A stretch of DNA of 64,000 nt from Bettongia penicillata ogilbyi (GCA_023548195.1 JAJHZJ010000808.1:6104889-6168888), one strand, 5' to 3'. Shown: positions 38,955 to 51,600, counted from the first letter of the stretch. Program-made: numbers and translations. Notes: generated by a model not told the origin, from the letters alone.

Positions 38955-39986
38955 CTACAGATACAAAAGAAAATAGGAATTATTTACTCTGAAAAAGCAC
39001 GGGGAAGCAGACTATGGGGATCCTTGTCATTTGGGAGTTGCGGCTAACATTCCAACTATATTTATATAGCACAATGACACTTGGCTTTCATTAGGTTTCA
39101 TGGTGGGATAAATAGGTCATACTTCTGCTCCCCTTGGCTATCTGCCACCTCCTGTCTCCTTGGTTCTGCCACTGAGGATGCACTCTTTGGTCAACATGAT
39201 GGGAAATCCAAGGACGGGATCAACACAGGGAGCAGCAGTTTTTCTAGGTTTCCCTACTCTCAGAGCTCTTTAGAATGTATTCTCCATTTATGTCAAACAT
39301 CTCCTATATTTTAAAATGTAATGAAAAAAAAGTTACAGTACAGGTAACTTAAAAAAAAAATCAGATATACAAATAACACCAAGCTAATAAAAAACTAAGC
39401 ATTAACAATATGAATGACACATTTACTTTGAGTCTGATGAAACAATTCTTTAAAATAATGGTGTTTATTTTTAGATTCTCATAATATGAGGTAGACTATC
39501 TAACCAATTTTATGTGTTTATTTATGAATATTTTTAGTGAAAAAATAAAAAATAGATTATATTTTGTTTAATGTAAGAATCTCATTCCTTTTGCAAAATA
39601 GAACAAGTAAAAAAATTATCTCTTATAAAAGTTAATGTTCATTATCCAAAGTACTTACTTTACCATATCCTGTCACATTCTATCATTGCAACCTTTTTGA
39701 AATGTGGCAAAGGACCATAAAATACAACATTTTACTGTCTATTTTGTTGATTTCTTACTTTTTGTAGCTATACTATAAAGATAAATTTCGATTGCTGGGC
39801 TAAAGGGATTCTCTACTAATATGCTAATTGTGTGCTTTATTTTGCAGTGGCATCATATTTTTTTTTGTGGCAGGCAATGACTTTTATGTTGTACAATACC
39901 ATAGAAACCTTATTTCAACAATATTCATGAATCATGCCAACATATACTTTTTTAAGGAAAAATACTAATTAAAGATAAACACTTAC
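38955..39986 (-). other. ATP8A1: Last ATP8A1 intron
   Basis: 1,032 bp, AT-rich, with GTAAGT donor and TATCTGTAG acceptor on the minus strand. No recognised repeats. Confidence 0.85.
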
Positions 39987-40078
39987 GGAGTAGGTTTTGT
40001 TGTAAAGATTCAGAACGGTACAAGTTCACATGATTTTTCTTAAAGACATTCTTCAAAAGTTGTGCTCTTTCTGTTAGA
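39987..40078 (-). CDS. ATP8A1: ATP8A1 penultimate coding exon, C-terminal tail
   Basis: The minus strand reads SLTERAQLLKNVFKKNHVNL then YRSESLQQNLLH, identical as far as I recall to human ATP8A1. The acceptor is TTTTGGTAG and the donor CTCC|GTAAGT. The last His codon is split C|AT with the final exon. The 8.9-kb intron before it (40079-49015) carries a hAT MITE, a MAR1 SINE and a long L3/CR1 relic. The segment is part of the tail that regulates the ATPase. Confidence 0.95.
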
Positions 40079-41690
40079 CTACCAAAAGAGTGCAAACATG
40101 TGAAACACACAATTATATACTAAGGAAATATGCAAATGATATGCGAGCTTAACCTAGGGGCTAGAAGAATAAATATTCCAACTGTAAACAAGCACTTCTT
40201 CAAGAAATTTGTAATCTACTGATTTTACTTCTTTAAAAAAGAGGATTCATGTAACCCCAGTTTATATTACACACCTCATCTTAAAATGTTTCTATATTTG
40301 AAGAATGCTACACCCCAATAATCAAGTCAAAAGAAACTTTTCTTTTTAACTTCGTGTATTTACTTAAGGCAAGTAAATGGGGACAAAAGTGTTGGGGATT
40401 AAAAGATAAGATGATTTTCAGTATTTCTGCTTACTTTAATAATTATGGCTCAAGATATACCTGCAAAGAATTCTTACATCAACTTCTACTACATCAGGTA
40501 GCATGAGTCACTTGAAAAGCCTGAGCATAAATCTGTTTTACTAAGAGATAATAACATTGTAACCAATTGTTTTATTCTTCTATGGCATTTATTCATTTTA
40601 TATTTTACCACCACAAAATCATGAAGTATTTTCTACTGTGGGTATTATCTTAGGAGAGGAATAAGGATGAATCAGTTGCATGCACATTTTAAGTTCCATC
40701 AATTACACTGGCATACTATTTAGAATCATACACTTGAGAAAACAGTAAAGATACTTAACTATCACCTACAGATGAAGAATTCCGACCATGTTAATTGAGT
40801 TACTAGATTCAAAATGTATTCTACAATAAAGAATATTCTAAATATATCATGCTGACTGTGGGCAAAAAAACCCTTAATTATAAACATGTTTTTTCATGTT
40901 GTCTCTTAGGGTACAAAAATATGTCTTGGGAAATACAAAAAAAAAAAAATCCCCGAGGATGTTACATTTATGTAAAGAAGGGAAATTAACACTATGTAAA
41001 TATTGTGTATAGCTCTCTAGTCAGAATAATTCAAATCCTACTGGGATATAGTAACAGAAAATGTGTTTATAATTTTATTTTTAAAATGTGAAGTCCAAAC
41101 AATTTTTAGAAATAATTATACAATATAACACAGCAAAGGGAAATACTTATTTTTTAAAAGATTTTCACACTAGTCTTTCTGACAACAGTAAATTCATATA
41201 ATTAATCACATAATGACTGAAAGCATGCCTCACGCAATAATATTTCTTGAACTGAAATGCACTCACACTATCTTGATGACTAACTTTACAATGGAGCCAG
41301 CTCTCCCTCAATGGATAATGGGAATTGGCTCTCATTGATGGACTTGAAAAATACAGATCAGAATGAAGAAAAATGGAACAAAATGCTATTCAAGAAATTC
41401 AAAACTGTTACAGTTTCCCTTCTTTGATGGAACTGACTTAAGATTAGAGAGATAGGATTTTACCATTTAAAACGATTATTTGCTATTTTAGAGGTTTAGA
41501 TTATTTAAAAGTTAGCTTTTTCCTCTGATCTCCCCAGCTGATTCTAACCCTTCTCCTCATGGTTCTCTGTGTTTTAACTTAAATGCATTTTTCTGAAATA
41601 GTGTATCATATTCATTTTTGCTTGGCTTATTCTCCTATTAGACTCCAAGTTCCTCAAGAGGAGGATTTATCATTTCTCTCTAGGGCCTGG
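40079..41690. other. Repeat-poor part of the 8.9-kb ATP8A1 intron
   Basis: AT-rich with an A-run at 40936-40948. The segment 41540-41692 leads into a decayed L2 3' end (GACTCCAAGTTCCTCAAGAG) that resumes after the MITE (ACATACAGTAGGCAAATAAT). Confidence 0.5.
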
Positions 41691-41692
41691 AA

Positions 41693-41806
41693 CAGGGATG
41701 GGGAACCTGTGGCCTCGAAGCCACATGTGGCCCTGTGGGTCCTCAAGTGAGGCCTTCACAGAGCAAATCCCCATTCAGCCTTGAGGTCACAGGTTCCCCA
41801 CCCCTG
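41693..41806. mobile_element. hAT-type MITE with near-perfect terminal inverted repeats
   Basis: The 114-bp element starts CAGGGATGGGGAACCTGTGG and ends with the inverse of CAGGGGTGGGGAACCTGTGA. The 24-bp ends match at 22 positions. It carries no ORF. The flanks are the two halves of an L2 3' end, so it inserted into an L2. The 8-bp flanks (GCCTGGAA and GGACAGAA) do not match well, so the target duplication has decayed. Confidence 0.8.
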
Positions 41807-42473
41807 GGACAGAATGTTCTACATACAGTAGGCAAATAATAATTATTTATTCCTGTAGAAACTCTAGGTAGATCTGTGATTTCAGTGCTATGTGTAGTCC
41901 TACTACCAGCATAGACTACTGTTTTTTTTTTTTTAATACCTTCTCTTCCTATGTAATCGTGGTTCACATTTCTTTGTGAATACTCTGTAGTGAATAGAAT
42001 TATTTATGTATGTGTCAAGAATATCCTGGATGAAAACATCAGAAGAAAATAAGCAGGCTTTCATGGATGAGTTTCTAATCAGACCTCCATCTTCACAGTC
42101 ACATAACAGATTGAGAGGTATAAAGAATATGTTTTGTGGTATAATAACATTATATTTATAGTGGTCTATCTTCCAACATTTGGTGTGAGAAGCGCAGGGT
42201 CATATAACCAAGTAGCCAATGTTTCTTACTGTCCTTTGAGTGCATGACAAGCACAACTCCTCCAACTCCTTTATTTATCTATCCAAGGAAAACACTTAAA
42301 CTTAGCTGCAAAGTCTTTAGGTCTTCTGATTTTCATTTATCATGAATTTATGGAGAATTCCAATGTGGATATGGCTCAGTTCTTTCAGCAATATGTTTTT
42401 TGCATTTTGTAAAACAATGTCAAATTGAAAATATAAAGTTAAATGACTAATTTAATGTCCAATCCTATTACTT

Positions 42474-42730
42474 GGGCAGCCAGGTGGCATAGCAGGTAAA
42501 GCCCTGGGCTTGGAATCAGGAAGACTCATCTTCATGAGCTCAAATCTGACCTCAGATACTAGCCAGCTGTGTGACTTTGGGCAAGTCACTAAACCCTATT
42601 TGCCTTACTTCCTCATTTGTAAAATGAACTGGAGAAGGAACAGGCAAACCACTCCAGTATTTTTGCCAAGAGAACTCCACATAGGGTAACAAAGAGTTGG
42701 ATATGACTGAAAAAGACTGGACAACACACA
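42474..42730 (+). mobile_element. MAR1-type SINE, full length
   Basis: GGGCAGCCAGGTGGCATAGC head, TGAGCTCAAATCTGACCTC B box, GTGTGACTTTGGGCAAGTCA, and tail ending GGATATGACTGAAAAAGACT GGACAACA. Confidence 0.93.
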
Positions 42731-42839
42731 AAAAATCTACTATTTACACAACTCAACATTTGAGAAAGCTTTACTACAGTCTATCCTTCCTCTAAATTAA
42801 TCCTCACTCCATCATGATTACAGATGTGTAAAGGAGCAC

Positions 42840-43130
42840 AGAGTTAAAGGCCATTTTGCATTTTTATCCATTTGCTGAACAGACACAACAGAAAAATCTT
42901 CATTGCCTGGTGGTCAATCTTCTGGTGATGCATGTCACCATACTTAATGCTGCTGCTTGTTATGCAGCTGCTACAGTCTGTTGCTCTAGCCATAGATGAA
43001 GTCTTTCCCACTGGGCAGGATCTCTCAATGACTCTCTTCATCACTGAGACCCAGAGAGAAAGGCTCCAATTATATTGTTACAAGCTTGTGTTACATTTGG
43101 CCCCAATATCTATATCATGAATGTTGAAAA
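42840..43130 (-). other. Unidentified segment with overlapping ORFs on both strands
   Basis: The minus strand holds a 66-codon ORF (43044-42844) and the plus strand a 62-codon ORF (42932-43120). I cannot relate either to a known protein. A decayed retrocopy is possible. Confidence 0.25.
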
Positions 43131-43250
43131 CGGGCTATGGGAGAATGCAAATTTTGCAATTAGGCATTTCATCCGTTACAATAAATAAAACAAAATGTCT
43201 ACAGGATGGTACTGAAGTTTTGGAGATTATATAGTTACATTTCAAACATA

Positions 43251-43352
43251 CTGGAGAAGAGAATGGCAAACCACTTTGGTATCTTTGCCAAGAAAACCTG
43301 AAATGGGGCCATGAAGAGTCAGACGACTGAGACAACTGCACAACAACCAAAC
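43251..43352 (+). mobile_element. MAR1 SINE tail only
   Basis: ACTGGAGAAGAGAATGGCAA, CCAAGAAAACCTGAAATGGG and AGACAACTGCACAACAACC form an isolated RTE-like tail. Confidence 0.85.
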
Positions 43353-43420
43353 GAACCTATTTCAAACGTGCTGAATGTTAAAGCCCTTCTTAGAGAAAAC
43401 AAACAGGAAATTCCACATTG

Positions 43421-43754
43421 TCACTGGGAATAGTCACACCAGGGCAAACGGCACAGTTCATGCGTAACTTCATTAGTTTTCCAAATAGCAGGAAAATGTG
43501 CGTTTTTCAATGGAATAAACAGAGATGGAGAAGAAGGTGCCATTTTTACGTAGTCACTTTTCTGACTATAACTACTCTTTAAATGATATAACATTACAGG
43601 CTTGAGGACCCTGTGGGATGCTAAAATATGTAACTGCTTTGAGGAAATAGGCAGCTTTAGCAGCAGGTGGTCTAATTTTGTTAGCAGAACCACTGGCAAT
43701 GGGGGTGGTGGGAAGCCTCTGGTGTTTTATGCTGAAATGACTAGACAATAACAA
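43421..43754 (-). other. Unidentified segment with two overlapping minus-strand ORFs
   Basis: Two frames (43699-43421 and 43754-43572) overlap on the minus strand. One reads HQRLPTTPIASGSANKIR. No family recognised. It lies in an ATP8A1 intron on the gene's own strand without obvious splice sites. Confidence 0.25.
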
Positions 43755-43983
43755 GGTAGAGCAATTTCAAATATATCATGCTACAACTTCCTTATCAAAA
43801 ACATTTCTGGCATACCATTTTTCCTATGTATAAAATGTCCTAATGTGAAAACATAAATGTGTTTAGAAGGTATATGTGAAAATTAACCTCTACGTTATAG
43901 ATCTCTAAATAGAAGACAGTCATTTTTATTTGTACAGGTTTGTAGCTTCACTGCAGAAGACTGCATCCAACCAACTGTTTATA

Positions 43984-44235
43984 ACAAGGTAATGTTCCAC
44001 ATTAGCTGAGTAATGTTAAATGTTAGCCTGAAGGGCTGTCTAATGTTCAATGAAAAAAAAAACACCCAACCTGTTCCCTTTCCCTGAGGTTCAAGCAATT
44101 TAATTTACCAATTCAATCAGAAGAGATGCAATCACAAAATAGCAGGTGCTTTTACCCTTTAAGAGTGTGTTTTGGTTTATAAGCAACTCCTGAGGCTAAT
44201 GTGGAACATAAACATATTGTTGAACATTAGCCAGA
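43984..44235. repeat. Imperfect inverted repeat with 190-bp spacer
   Basis: AATGTTCCACATTAGC near 43991 pairs with GCTAATGTGGAACATA near 44195 (15 of 16). Variants of TGTTAGCC and CTAATGTTCAA recur at 44020-44045 and, inverted, at 44222-44235. Confidence 0.6.
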
Positions 44236-46390
44236 ACATGTATGCACACATACATACACAGAAATGATACTTTGTCATGTAAAATACCAAACATCGATGT
44301 GCATGCCTTTTTGTTCTGTCTCGATTTAATAGTTTATTCTTTAGCACGGCACATAAATATAAATGCCATGCACAGGAGGGAGCATAGTAAACATTGTATG
44401 ATGAGGAATGGTATTTCTCTAGTATTTCACCTATAGTGAACCTTTCAACTTAGAATTTATACGCCTTTCAACAAGGACTCTGTTATATTTAAAAAATGCT
44501 CTTCAGTGCCATGGATATTTATGGTTACCAATATTTACTGTAAAGTAATAACTTCTACTCTACTGAAAATATGTGATACATAAAAAGGAACAAATAAAAA
44601 TTCTGTGTTTTTGCTGCAAAAACCCACCACAGAAAATGAAGTAAAGTTTTCTCTACCTACATCATCATAAATCTACTTCATATCACATTTATTCCCTTTC
44701 TCAATATTAGGCTATGTTAGATTCTGTACCATATCCCAGAGTCCTATGAAGTATTGTGGTTAGGTGGTGTCACACAAACCGATGAAATTCAATGAAAAGT
44801 TCAACTCTAACTGCCACTTAAGCGGATGAACTATTTCTATAATCATTAAAGTAGAGCAGCACAGAATTTTCAGTGAAAAGTGAGGGCATGGACATACTAT
44901 CTGAAAAGCAATACCTTTTTTAGGTACAGTACAGTTAATAATTCATTATCTACTAAGTCATATTTTGTTATTTAGTGTATTGGTAAACTTAAATGTTTTA
45001 TTACGTTCAGCTGGCAAGTTATTTTGTTCAATTTATTAGAACTAACCTCCAACATATAAGTGATGACCACGTCTCTCTCTTTCTTATATCAAATTCTGGA
45101 ATTGTGGTATCTCAGTCGATTGCTGTTCACAATTAGTTCTGTGATGATATCCAGTTGGCTTAAACTAGACACAGATGGTAGTGGTGAGTTGGTGCTGGGA
45201 TAGCCAGGAGTGTGACAGCACAGTGGTTGTGTATTAACTCTTGGTGAAATAATTCTAAGATTTAACTAAACTTAGTCCCACATATCTGTCTTTCACTTAG
45301 CTATCCCTTCAAATCATATTTTTGCTAGGCCAGGAGCTTATGAGATAAGCACAGAATATCCTATTTTTGTTGACATACATTTGACATTAAAAAAACCTGT
45401 AAAATTTAAAATGGGGCTTGGGGGATAGGTCCAATGTCATTATGAGGCAAAGCAAGTAATGAATTCACCCCTTTCTTCAAAATTGTCTTAAAAATTCTTT
45501 TTGTAAAAATTTATTTGGATAATTCCATGCCAGCTTAGGTTACTTAAAGCTTATTTTAAAAGCACTAATTACATACACATAGGACTGGTGACCAAACTCT
45601 GGTTCAAATCTACAATAAGGAATAAAAACTGGCAAACTCAGTAATTAGGTTTCCATTAATATTTCTATTAATATCATTCATTTTAATTAATTAATGTTCT
45701 GCCTTGATCAGTCATTAATGTTCAGAAGTAAAGAAGAATTTGCTTTTATATACTTTATATATGTATATATATTTATATACAATTTGTTTTATATACATTG
45801 ACAGATGAAATCAGAATCCGGGCTGAGTCAACATACTATGTGTTTATAGATGTGAAAATGACAGTTGTATCTTGAAATGTTACCACAACTCTGAGAAATC
45901 TGAGAAGCCAGTAGATAGATATTTAGTCAGTCTAGAATTACAAATCATATTTTATATATCCAAGACCTGATCTGATGATAACTATTATCTGAGAACTCAT
46001 CTCTGAAATTAAATCTTAGAGGGAAAAGCCCATGTCTGTCTGGTTTGTTTGGAATATCACCTAACTCAACAGAATAACATAGGTCCTAACTATGATATAT
46101 AACTGGTAACTGTTAATTTAAAAAAAATCACATTAAACTCAGACCACAGTGAAAAATCTATGAAATGCCAGAAGAAGGTGAATTAAATCTAACCATGATA
46201 TGACAATTCAACATCTATGCTTATAAAACCTGGCTTCATTCATTGCTTAATTCATTTCTCTTGTATCTCTTTGGGGTCTCTTACAAGTGTTCTGTCTGAC
46301 TTTATGTCCTTCATATTTCAAATTCCTCCTTCCTTCTTTTTAGTTTCTCCTGTTTCTTTCCTTCTTGCTCTCTCCTTATTTCAAGGGGCT
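44236..46390. other. AT-rich intronic sequence
   Basis: TA-rich simple repeat at 45745-45800. No recognised gene or named repeat elsewhere in the block. Confidence 0.5.
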
Positions 46391-46394
46391 AAAG

Positions 46395-47990
46395 AATGTT
46401 AGGGTTGGAAAGGAAATTAGAGATGATCTATTCTGATCTCCCACCCAGCACAGGAGTCACCTTTATGACATCCCTGAGTTGGGAATTCTCTAGATACTGA
46501 ACACAGGTAGTGGTGGGGAGCTCGATTTTTCAGGAAGCAGACCACTCCATTGCTGGATAGCTCTAACTGGGAGAAAGATGCTCATACTGGGTTGGAATGT
46601 GCCTCTGTAACTTCCATTCACTTTTCCTTACTGTGCCCTTTGTAAGAACACAAAACACACTTCCACCCTCCTTCATAAGACAGTTATAATATCCTTCATT
46701 CCTATAGCTTTCTTTTTTCTAGCAAAGCCTCTTCAGCTTCTTTCAAGAGTTATGCATGACCTAATTTCCAGGAGCTTCATCATTTAATTTCTGGATGTAT
46801 ATACTCTAGTTTATTCATATTCCTCTTAAAATACAGTTTTTAGAATTGGCTGCAGTACACTAGATGTGGTCTGACTAGTGGAGCTATTATATTCAATAAT
46901 CTGATATTCTATTTCTATTAATATAGCAAAATCCATCATTTATTGTTTCATCCTGAACTTATAGCTGTTTAGTATTCCCAAGTTTTGATTTTTTAAAAAT
47001 ATAAACTGTTGTGAATTCAGGCCTCTGGCATTTTGACAATTACTCTTTTGAGGCTAAGAGCCCGATTTTGTATTTATGCTTATTAAATTTCATTTTGCTT
47101 ATAGCCCCACTTTCCAGCCTCCTTTTAAATTTTGATTTAATCACCTTTCATATCATTTATTTCTCCATCACCTGTACATTTGACACAGCATGCCTTTTTG
47201 TTTTTATAATAATGACTCAAACTCACATAGTACTTAAAGTTTATTTTTACCAAGTGCTGCTTCTCTGACTCGTTATTAAAATCACTAAGAAGGATCAGCC
47301 AAAGATTGACTCCTGTGGCATGCTATTAGAGACTTCCTACCAGGCTGACATCCATCAGTTAATGTTATTCCACCAGTTTTGAATCCCTTTAACTGTGTTT
47401 CTACCCCTTCCACATACCTTGTTTAAAAGGATATTTTGGCAGACTTTGTCAGATGCCTTGATGAAAACAAGATACCTATTATGGAATTCCTTTAATATGC
47501 TATCCTAGTAACCCTTAAAAAAAGAAAGCTGTTTGGCATAACCCGTTCTTCATGAATCCATATTAGTGCCAAATGATTGCTTCATTTTCTCCCTAAGACT
47601 TCACATACTATTTAGTTTAATGATCTGGTGTCAGTAGAAAGCTTATTGTAGTCCGCAGAATTCCCTTTATTTGAATAACATACAGAAATACATTGTACTT
47701 TGGAAAATGGGACATTTGCTCAATTCTGGTCTTTGGGGCCATTTTTATGGGTAATTGTTTTAAAAAGATGATTGACATTGCTTTTGTGATCACATTACCA
47801 AATTACTTTAGCCCCTTTGATATAATAGCTGATTCTTGTGACTTAATCTTCCAGTTTCATTTTTGACTTTTCATCTGATCTGGTCCTTCCCTTTTTTCTT
47901 TTTCTAGCTCCATTCCCCCTCCTCCCACCTTTGTTTTCTTTAGGGAGAATATGTTGCCGTTCAGATTTGCCATCATCATCATGGCAGTAG
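46395..47990 (-). mobile_element. Long CR1/L3-type LINE, minus orientation
   Basis: From GTTAGGGTTGGAAAGGAAAT (inverted 3' terminus) the + strand passes through CAGTACACTAGATGTGGTCT, TTAAATTTCATTTTGCTTAT, AAAGATTGACTCCTGTGGCA, CCAGTTTTGAATCCCTTTAA, GACTTTGTCAGATGCCTTGA and AATGGGACATTTGCTCAATT. These phrases follow the antisense of the CR1/L3 RT C-terminus and 3' UTR. It is about 1.6 kb, the longest L3 relic here, with no intact frame. Confidence 0.75.
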
Positions 47991-48300
47991 AATCTGTAGA
48001 CCGCAATACTCCTTTTTTGTAGGGAAGCACTTAGCCTCTGATTTAATCAATTTCCCTTTTTCTTTTTAGTGGAAATTTGGGCGACTCCTTTTGGCAGATG
48101 GGTGACGCAGGTCCTAAGAATTTAATGTCAAATCTACTTTTCTTTGACACACCTTTGTTTAGAGTGCATATTCATATTCCCATTTCTCTAAGTGACTGCT
48201 ATACGACAACTCTAAATTAAGTAACATTCATATGAGTGAGTAACTTCTAAAATTGAGAAATTTACTTAATGGATGTATCTGCCATTTAATTTTGTTAATA
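47991..48300. other. AT-rich unique sequence
   Basis: Nothing recognised. Confidence 0.5.
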
Positions 48301-48450
48301 AACAATTTTACTCACAATTCTATGAGTCAGGGTACCTAACAACTACTCAGGGAAAAGGGAGCACCAAGAGGTCAAGTATGCTTAGTATCACACAACTGGA
48401 GAGTAAGAGAGATGGCTAAAGGATTAGGCTAGAGACTGGACCTGTGCTTT
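48300..48450 (-). mobile_element. MIR-like relic, minus orientation
   Basis: CAGGGAAAAGGGAGCACC, AGAGGTCAAGTATGCTTAGT and ATCACACAACTGGAGAGTAA are compatible with a decayed inverted MIR. Confidence 0.35.
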
Positions 48451-48654
48451 CATTAGAGGATCGGAAACATGTTCTACCAGCGTGGGTCAGCATCTTCTAA
48501 GAAATTTCAGTGTCTGGGAGTTTCCCAGGGCCCTAAGAATTTAAGTGTCTTGAATCCTTAAATCTCAAACTTAATATATCAAACGAAACTAATTAATTTA
48601 GACTAATTGTGACTTTTGGGGATGGAACCTGGGATTTCACTGGTTCTGGGAACT

Positions 48655-48810
48655 TCTCATGAGGAAACTCTTTCAATGTGGATGAGCATAAATGAGGAAA
48701 CTTTGCGTTTTAGAGAACTGCCAGGGACAATGCAAAGTCTGGTGGCTTATTTGAGGTCACATACCCAGAACAAATCAGAAGTGGAACCCCAAGTATTCCT
48801 GATGATAAGT
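48655..48810 (-). mobile_element. MIR-like relic, minus orientation
   Basis: AAATGAGGAAACTTTGCGTT, TTTGAGGTCACATACCCAGA, GAAGTGGAACCCCAAGTATT. Confidence 0.45.
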
Positions 48811-49015
48811 CTTAAAAAAAATATGCAGCAGGTCTCTTGTGTTGCTATTAAATACTAATTTTGTTTATAGACACATATATATGTTCTATTTTGGTTACCT
48901 TTTGAGCTTAGTGACATGATTATATTGCATCACATTTTCCTATGATGTTAGGAACCAGAGAATTACAAATAGATGTGTAAAAAAAAAAAAAAAAAAGGAG
49001 ATAAAGAATTTTTAC

Positions 49016-49108
49016 CTTTTTCCATGCACAACTGCCCCTGGATCTTGGGATTTTGCCTCCAGCTCCTGAACTTCATCTACCAGTGTTTTAAAAGTGGCCC
49101 TCTTGATT
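49016..49108 (-). CDS. ATP8A1: ATP8A1 exon, start of cytoplasmic C-terminal tail
   Basis: The minus strand encodes VIKRATFKTLVDEVQELEAK followed by SQDPGAVVHGK, the membrane-proximal part of the ATP8A1 regulatory tail. The acceptor is TTCTTAACAG, the donor AG|GTAAAA, and length is 93 bp. The phases match both neighbours: Val is split with the upstream exon and Ser with the downstream one. Human reads KRTAFKTLVEE and VVLGK from memory, so the differences are conservative except L to H. The intron separating it from the transmembrane exon is only 671 bp. Confidence 0.95.
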
Positions 49109-49779
49109 CTGTTAAGAAAAAAATTCATATGAAAATTTCCTTGAAAATGTAAAAAAAAAAACAACAAAAAACTAGCAATTCAGTTTAATGTCAAGATAAT
49201 AATTTATAAATGCGATGATGACCTTAGAACGATCAACAATTACATAAATAATAATCTTAGCTGTGTCCCTTTTAAGTATTAAAATCATCATGCAAATTGC
49301 TAAAAGAAAAATATTTTTGGCTTAACATAAAAACATTGATAAACATTAAATGAATATACAAAGTCAATACCAGGTGAAAAATTTATATTGTGGAAGTACT
49401 TAATGTTCTAAAACATTCTTATAATGAAAGAGAAAGGCTTTACGCAACCATTCTAAATACTGTCATCAGAGGGAACAAAATTATTACATCAATCTCCTTT
49501 ACATCTGGGTAAAAACCTCCAAGTAATTCTCCTCTTTGGTGCAGGGCTTCCCAAAGTTAATATAGACTTTCTGCTTTAGTTCAGTTTTTCTACCGAATGA
49601 GTTGCATTTGTTCAGTGGCTTTTTTCTCTTTTCTTTTTTCTAATCTCATAATACTACTAAACCTTGTGGACTGTTGAAAAATAAGCTCTGAAGATGACCT
49701 CACATTTAGAGAAATAGATCAGTCATACAAAGGTAGGCTCCTGTCTATAATCATATACACCAAAGACAGAAAAACTTAC
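49109..49779 (-). other. ATP8A1: Short ATP8A1 intron
   Basis: 671 bp between the transmembrane exon and the first tail exon, GTAAGT to TTAACAG on the minus strand. No repeat seen. Confidence 0.9.
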
Positions 49780-49868
49780 ACTTTGTATACGATATCAAGA
49801 AGCAAAGATGTCACAGGAATAAATAACAGTCCCATCCAGAAGACTCCAGAGCTAAAGAGCATGGCTGC
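49780..49868 (-). CDS. ATP8A1: ATP8A1 exon, last transmembrane segment (third exon before the last)
   Basis: Read on the minus strand this exon gives AAMLFSSGVFWMGLLFIP, continuing VTSLLLDIVYKV, which matches the last transmembrane helix of ATP8A1. The protein is a P4-ATPase that, with its CDC50 partner (TMEM30A), moves phosphatidylserine and phosphatidylethanolamine to the cytoplasmic leaflet of Golgi, endosome and plasma membranes. The acceptor is TTATTCAG and the exon begins in phase 0 with GCAGCC. The donor GTAAGT follows ACAAAGT and leaves a split Val codon. Compared with human from memory, VASLLLDVV reads VTSLLLDIV here. The rest of the ATPase (actuator, phosphorylation and nucleotide-binding domains) would lie beyond 64 kb. 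Confidence 0.93.
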
Positions 49869-51600
49869 CTGAATAAAAAAAGGAAAATAAATAAGCTTTT
49901 AAAATAATCTGAAAAGCTTGGGATATTACTGAATTTATAATACAATAAAAAAATCCAGATGTCCATTTTGGAATGAGTCATTCACATAATCATGTAAAAT
50001 GTTTCAATTTAAGAACCAAATTTGTGAAAATTTTAATTTGTGAAATCTTCAAAGTAGCTTTCCTTTCTATAATACTCTAATGGTATTAGTTTTACCCTGT
50101 AAATTTTTTTTTCAGAGTTTTCTCTCCGTTCATCATGAACATTAGAAAGAGATAATAAATCTTGACATTCTTATATGACTTTTCAATGGTTTGGAATATC
50201 ATGCTCCATTCTTTTCAAACAAGAGTCCAAATACAACCCAGACTAGGCCTGAATAATATTTTCCTTATACTCTAAAACCTTAAAAAAAAACCATCAGAAA
50301 ATCTTGTACATTTCCAACACCTTTTAATGTAATTGTCAAATAAAATTAAACTCTAACAAAATCCCATCACTATAGCATTTATCTAAATTATATAATATCA
50401 TAGTTATGTAATATAATTTCCCTACAGCATTGAAAAAAATAGATATCACTAACAATAAGTTCTGTAGAGACATCAGTTCTCTCCTCTTCAAATTAATTAT
50501 ATAACTTGCTTCAACACACCTGTTAAGGCTGAGCCAATGCCAAAGCAAATAACTTGCATGTAAAATAAGAACAAATTGTATTAAAACAAATAACCTGCCA
50601 CTGGATCGTACGCCAAGTATCTATGTCAGAAATATTATAGTTGCAATGAAAATGATTCCATTATTAATAAATTACTGTTCTGTTAGTTGCCTGCAATTAT
50701 CCTACAAAAATGGCTTTGTAATATAATTAGATTACACAGATTAAAAGTAACAATGCCACACAATGGCACCACAAAAATCTTCCTTCATTTCTTAGAGTCT
50801 AATTACTTCTAAAAAGAAAATCTGCAGATTCTAATGGAAACCATTTAAGAAAAACACTGTGACACTTTCTCTAAAAAGTAGCCACCTAACAACTTTGAGG
50901 AATGAAAACAGAAACCTCTCATATTGCAAACAACTGAGGAAATGTTTCCAAGAATTTAGTTCTTACGGGTTGTTGCTCCACCAATATCACTGAACAATGA
51001 ATATGTCATTATTTATCTTTTCATATATGGAAAGCTAGTATTCAGAAACTGAAAAAGACAACTCTTGTGAAGGGTCTAGTTGCTTTTCAGAGTTTCTACT
51101 AATACTGATAGAGAATTATAGTCAAGCATCCAAGTTAGTTCTAAGAAGTGGTACTGCCTACGTAACAGATTCAGCACACACATAAGCAGCTTTGAGGCAC
51201 TGATTCTGTCTGCACCAAGGAGAACAACCCTGAAAGCACGCCTTTAAAAAACAAAGTCAAAACCAGTATAAAATGGTACCCCAAACAAACAAATTCTGCA
51301 AATAAAATTAAACAATAATCCATGGATTCCACAGAACAATACCCATATACCTCTGAAAACAAATGAGAAGGAAAATATTCACATAAAAGTCACTTTATTT
51401 TATAAGCAAAACATGATCGAGGACATGTTTGCTGACATTCTCAATTGTTAAAACCAACACTAACTGTGTAATAGGAAATGTCTATCAAGGCTGGGGGTGG
51501 TGGGGTGCTGGTGTTGGTGGTTTGTTTCCTAGGAAGCTTTATAGTAAGGTAACAACTGTAGAAAGGCCATGCTTTTCATATATAATTCCAGGTATTTTAA
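49869..51600. other. AT-rich repeat-poor intronic sequence
   Basis: No recognised repeat family. A GTGGTGGGGTGCTGGTG G-rich run lies near 51490-51525. Confidence 0.5.
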
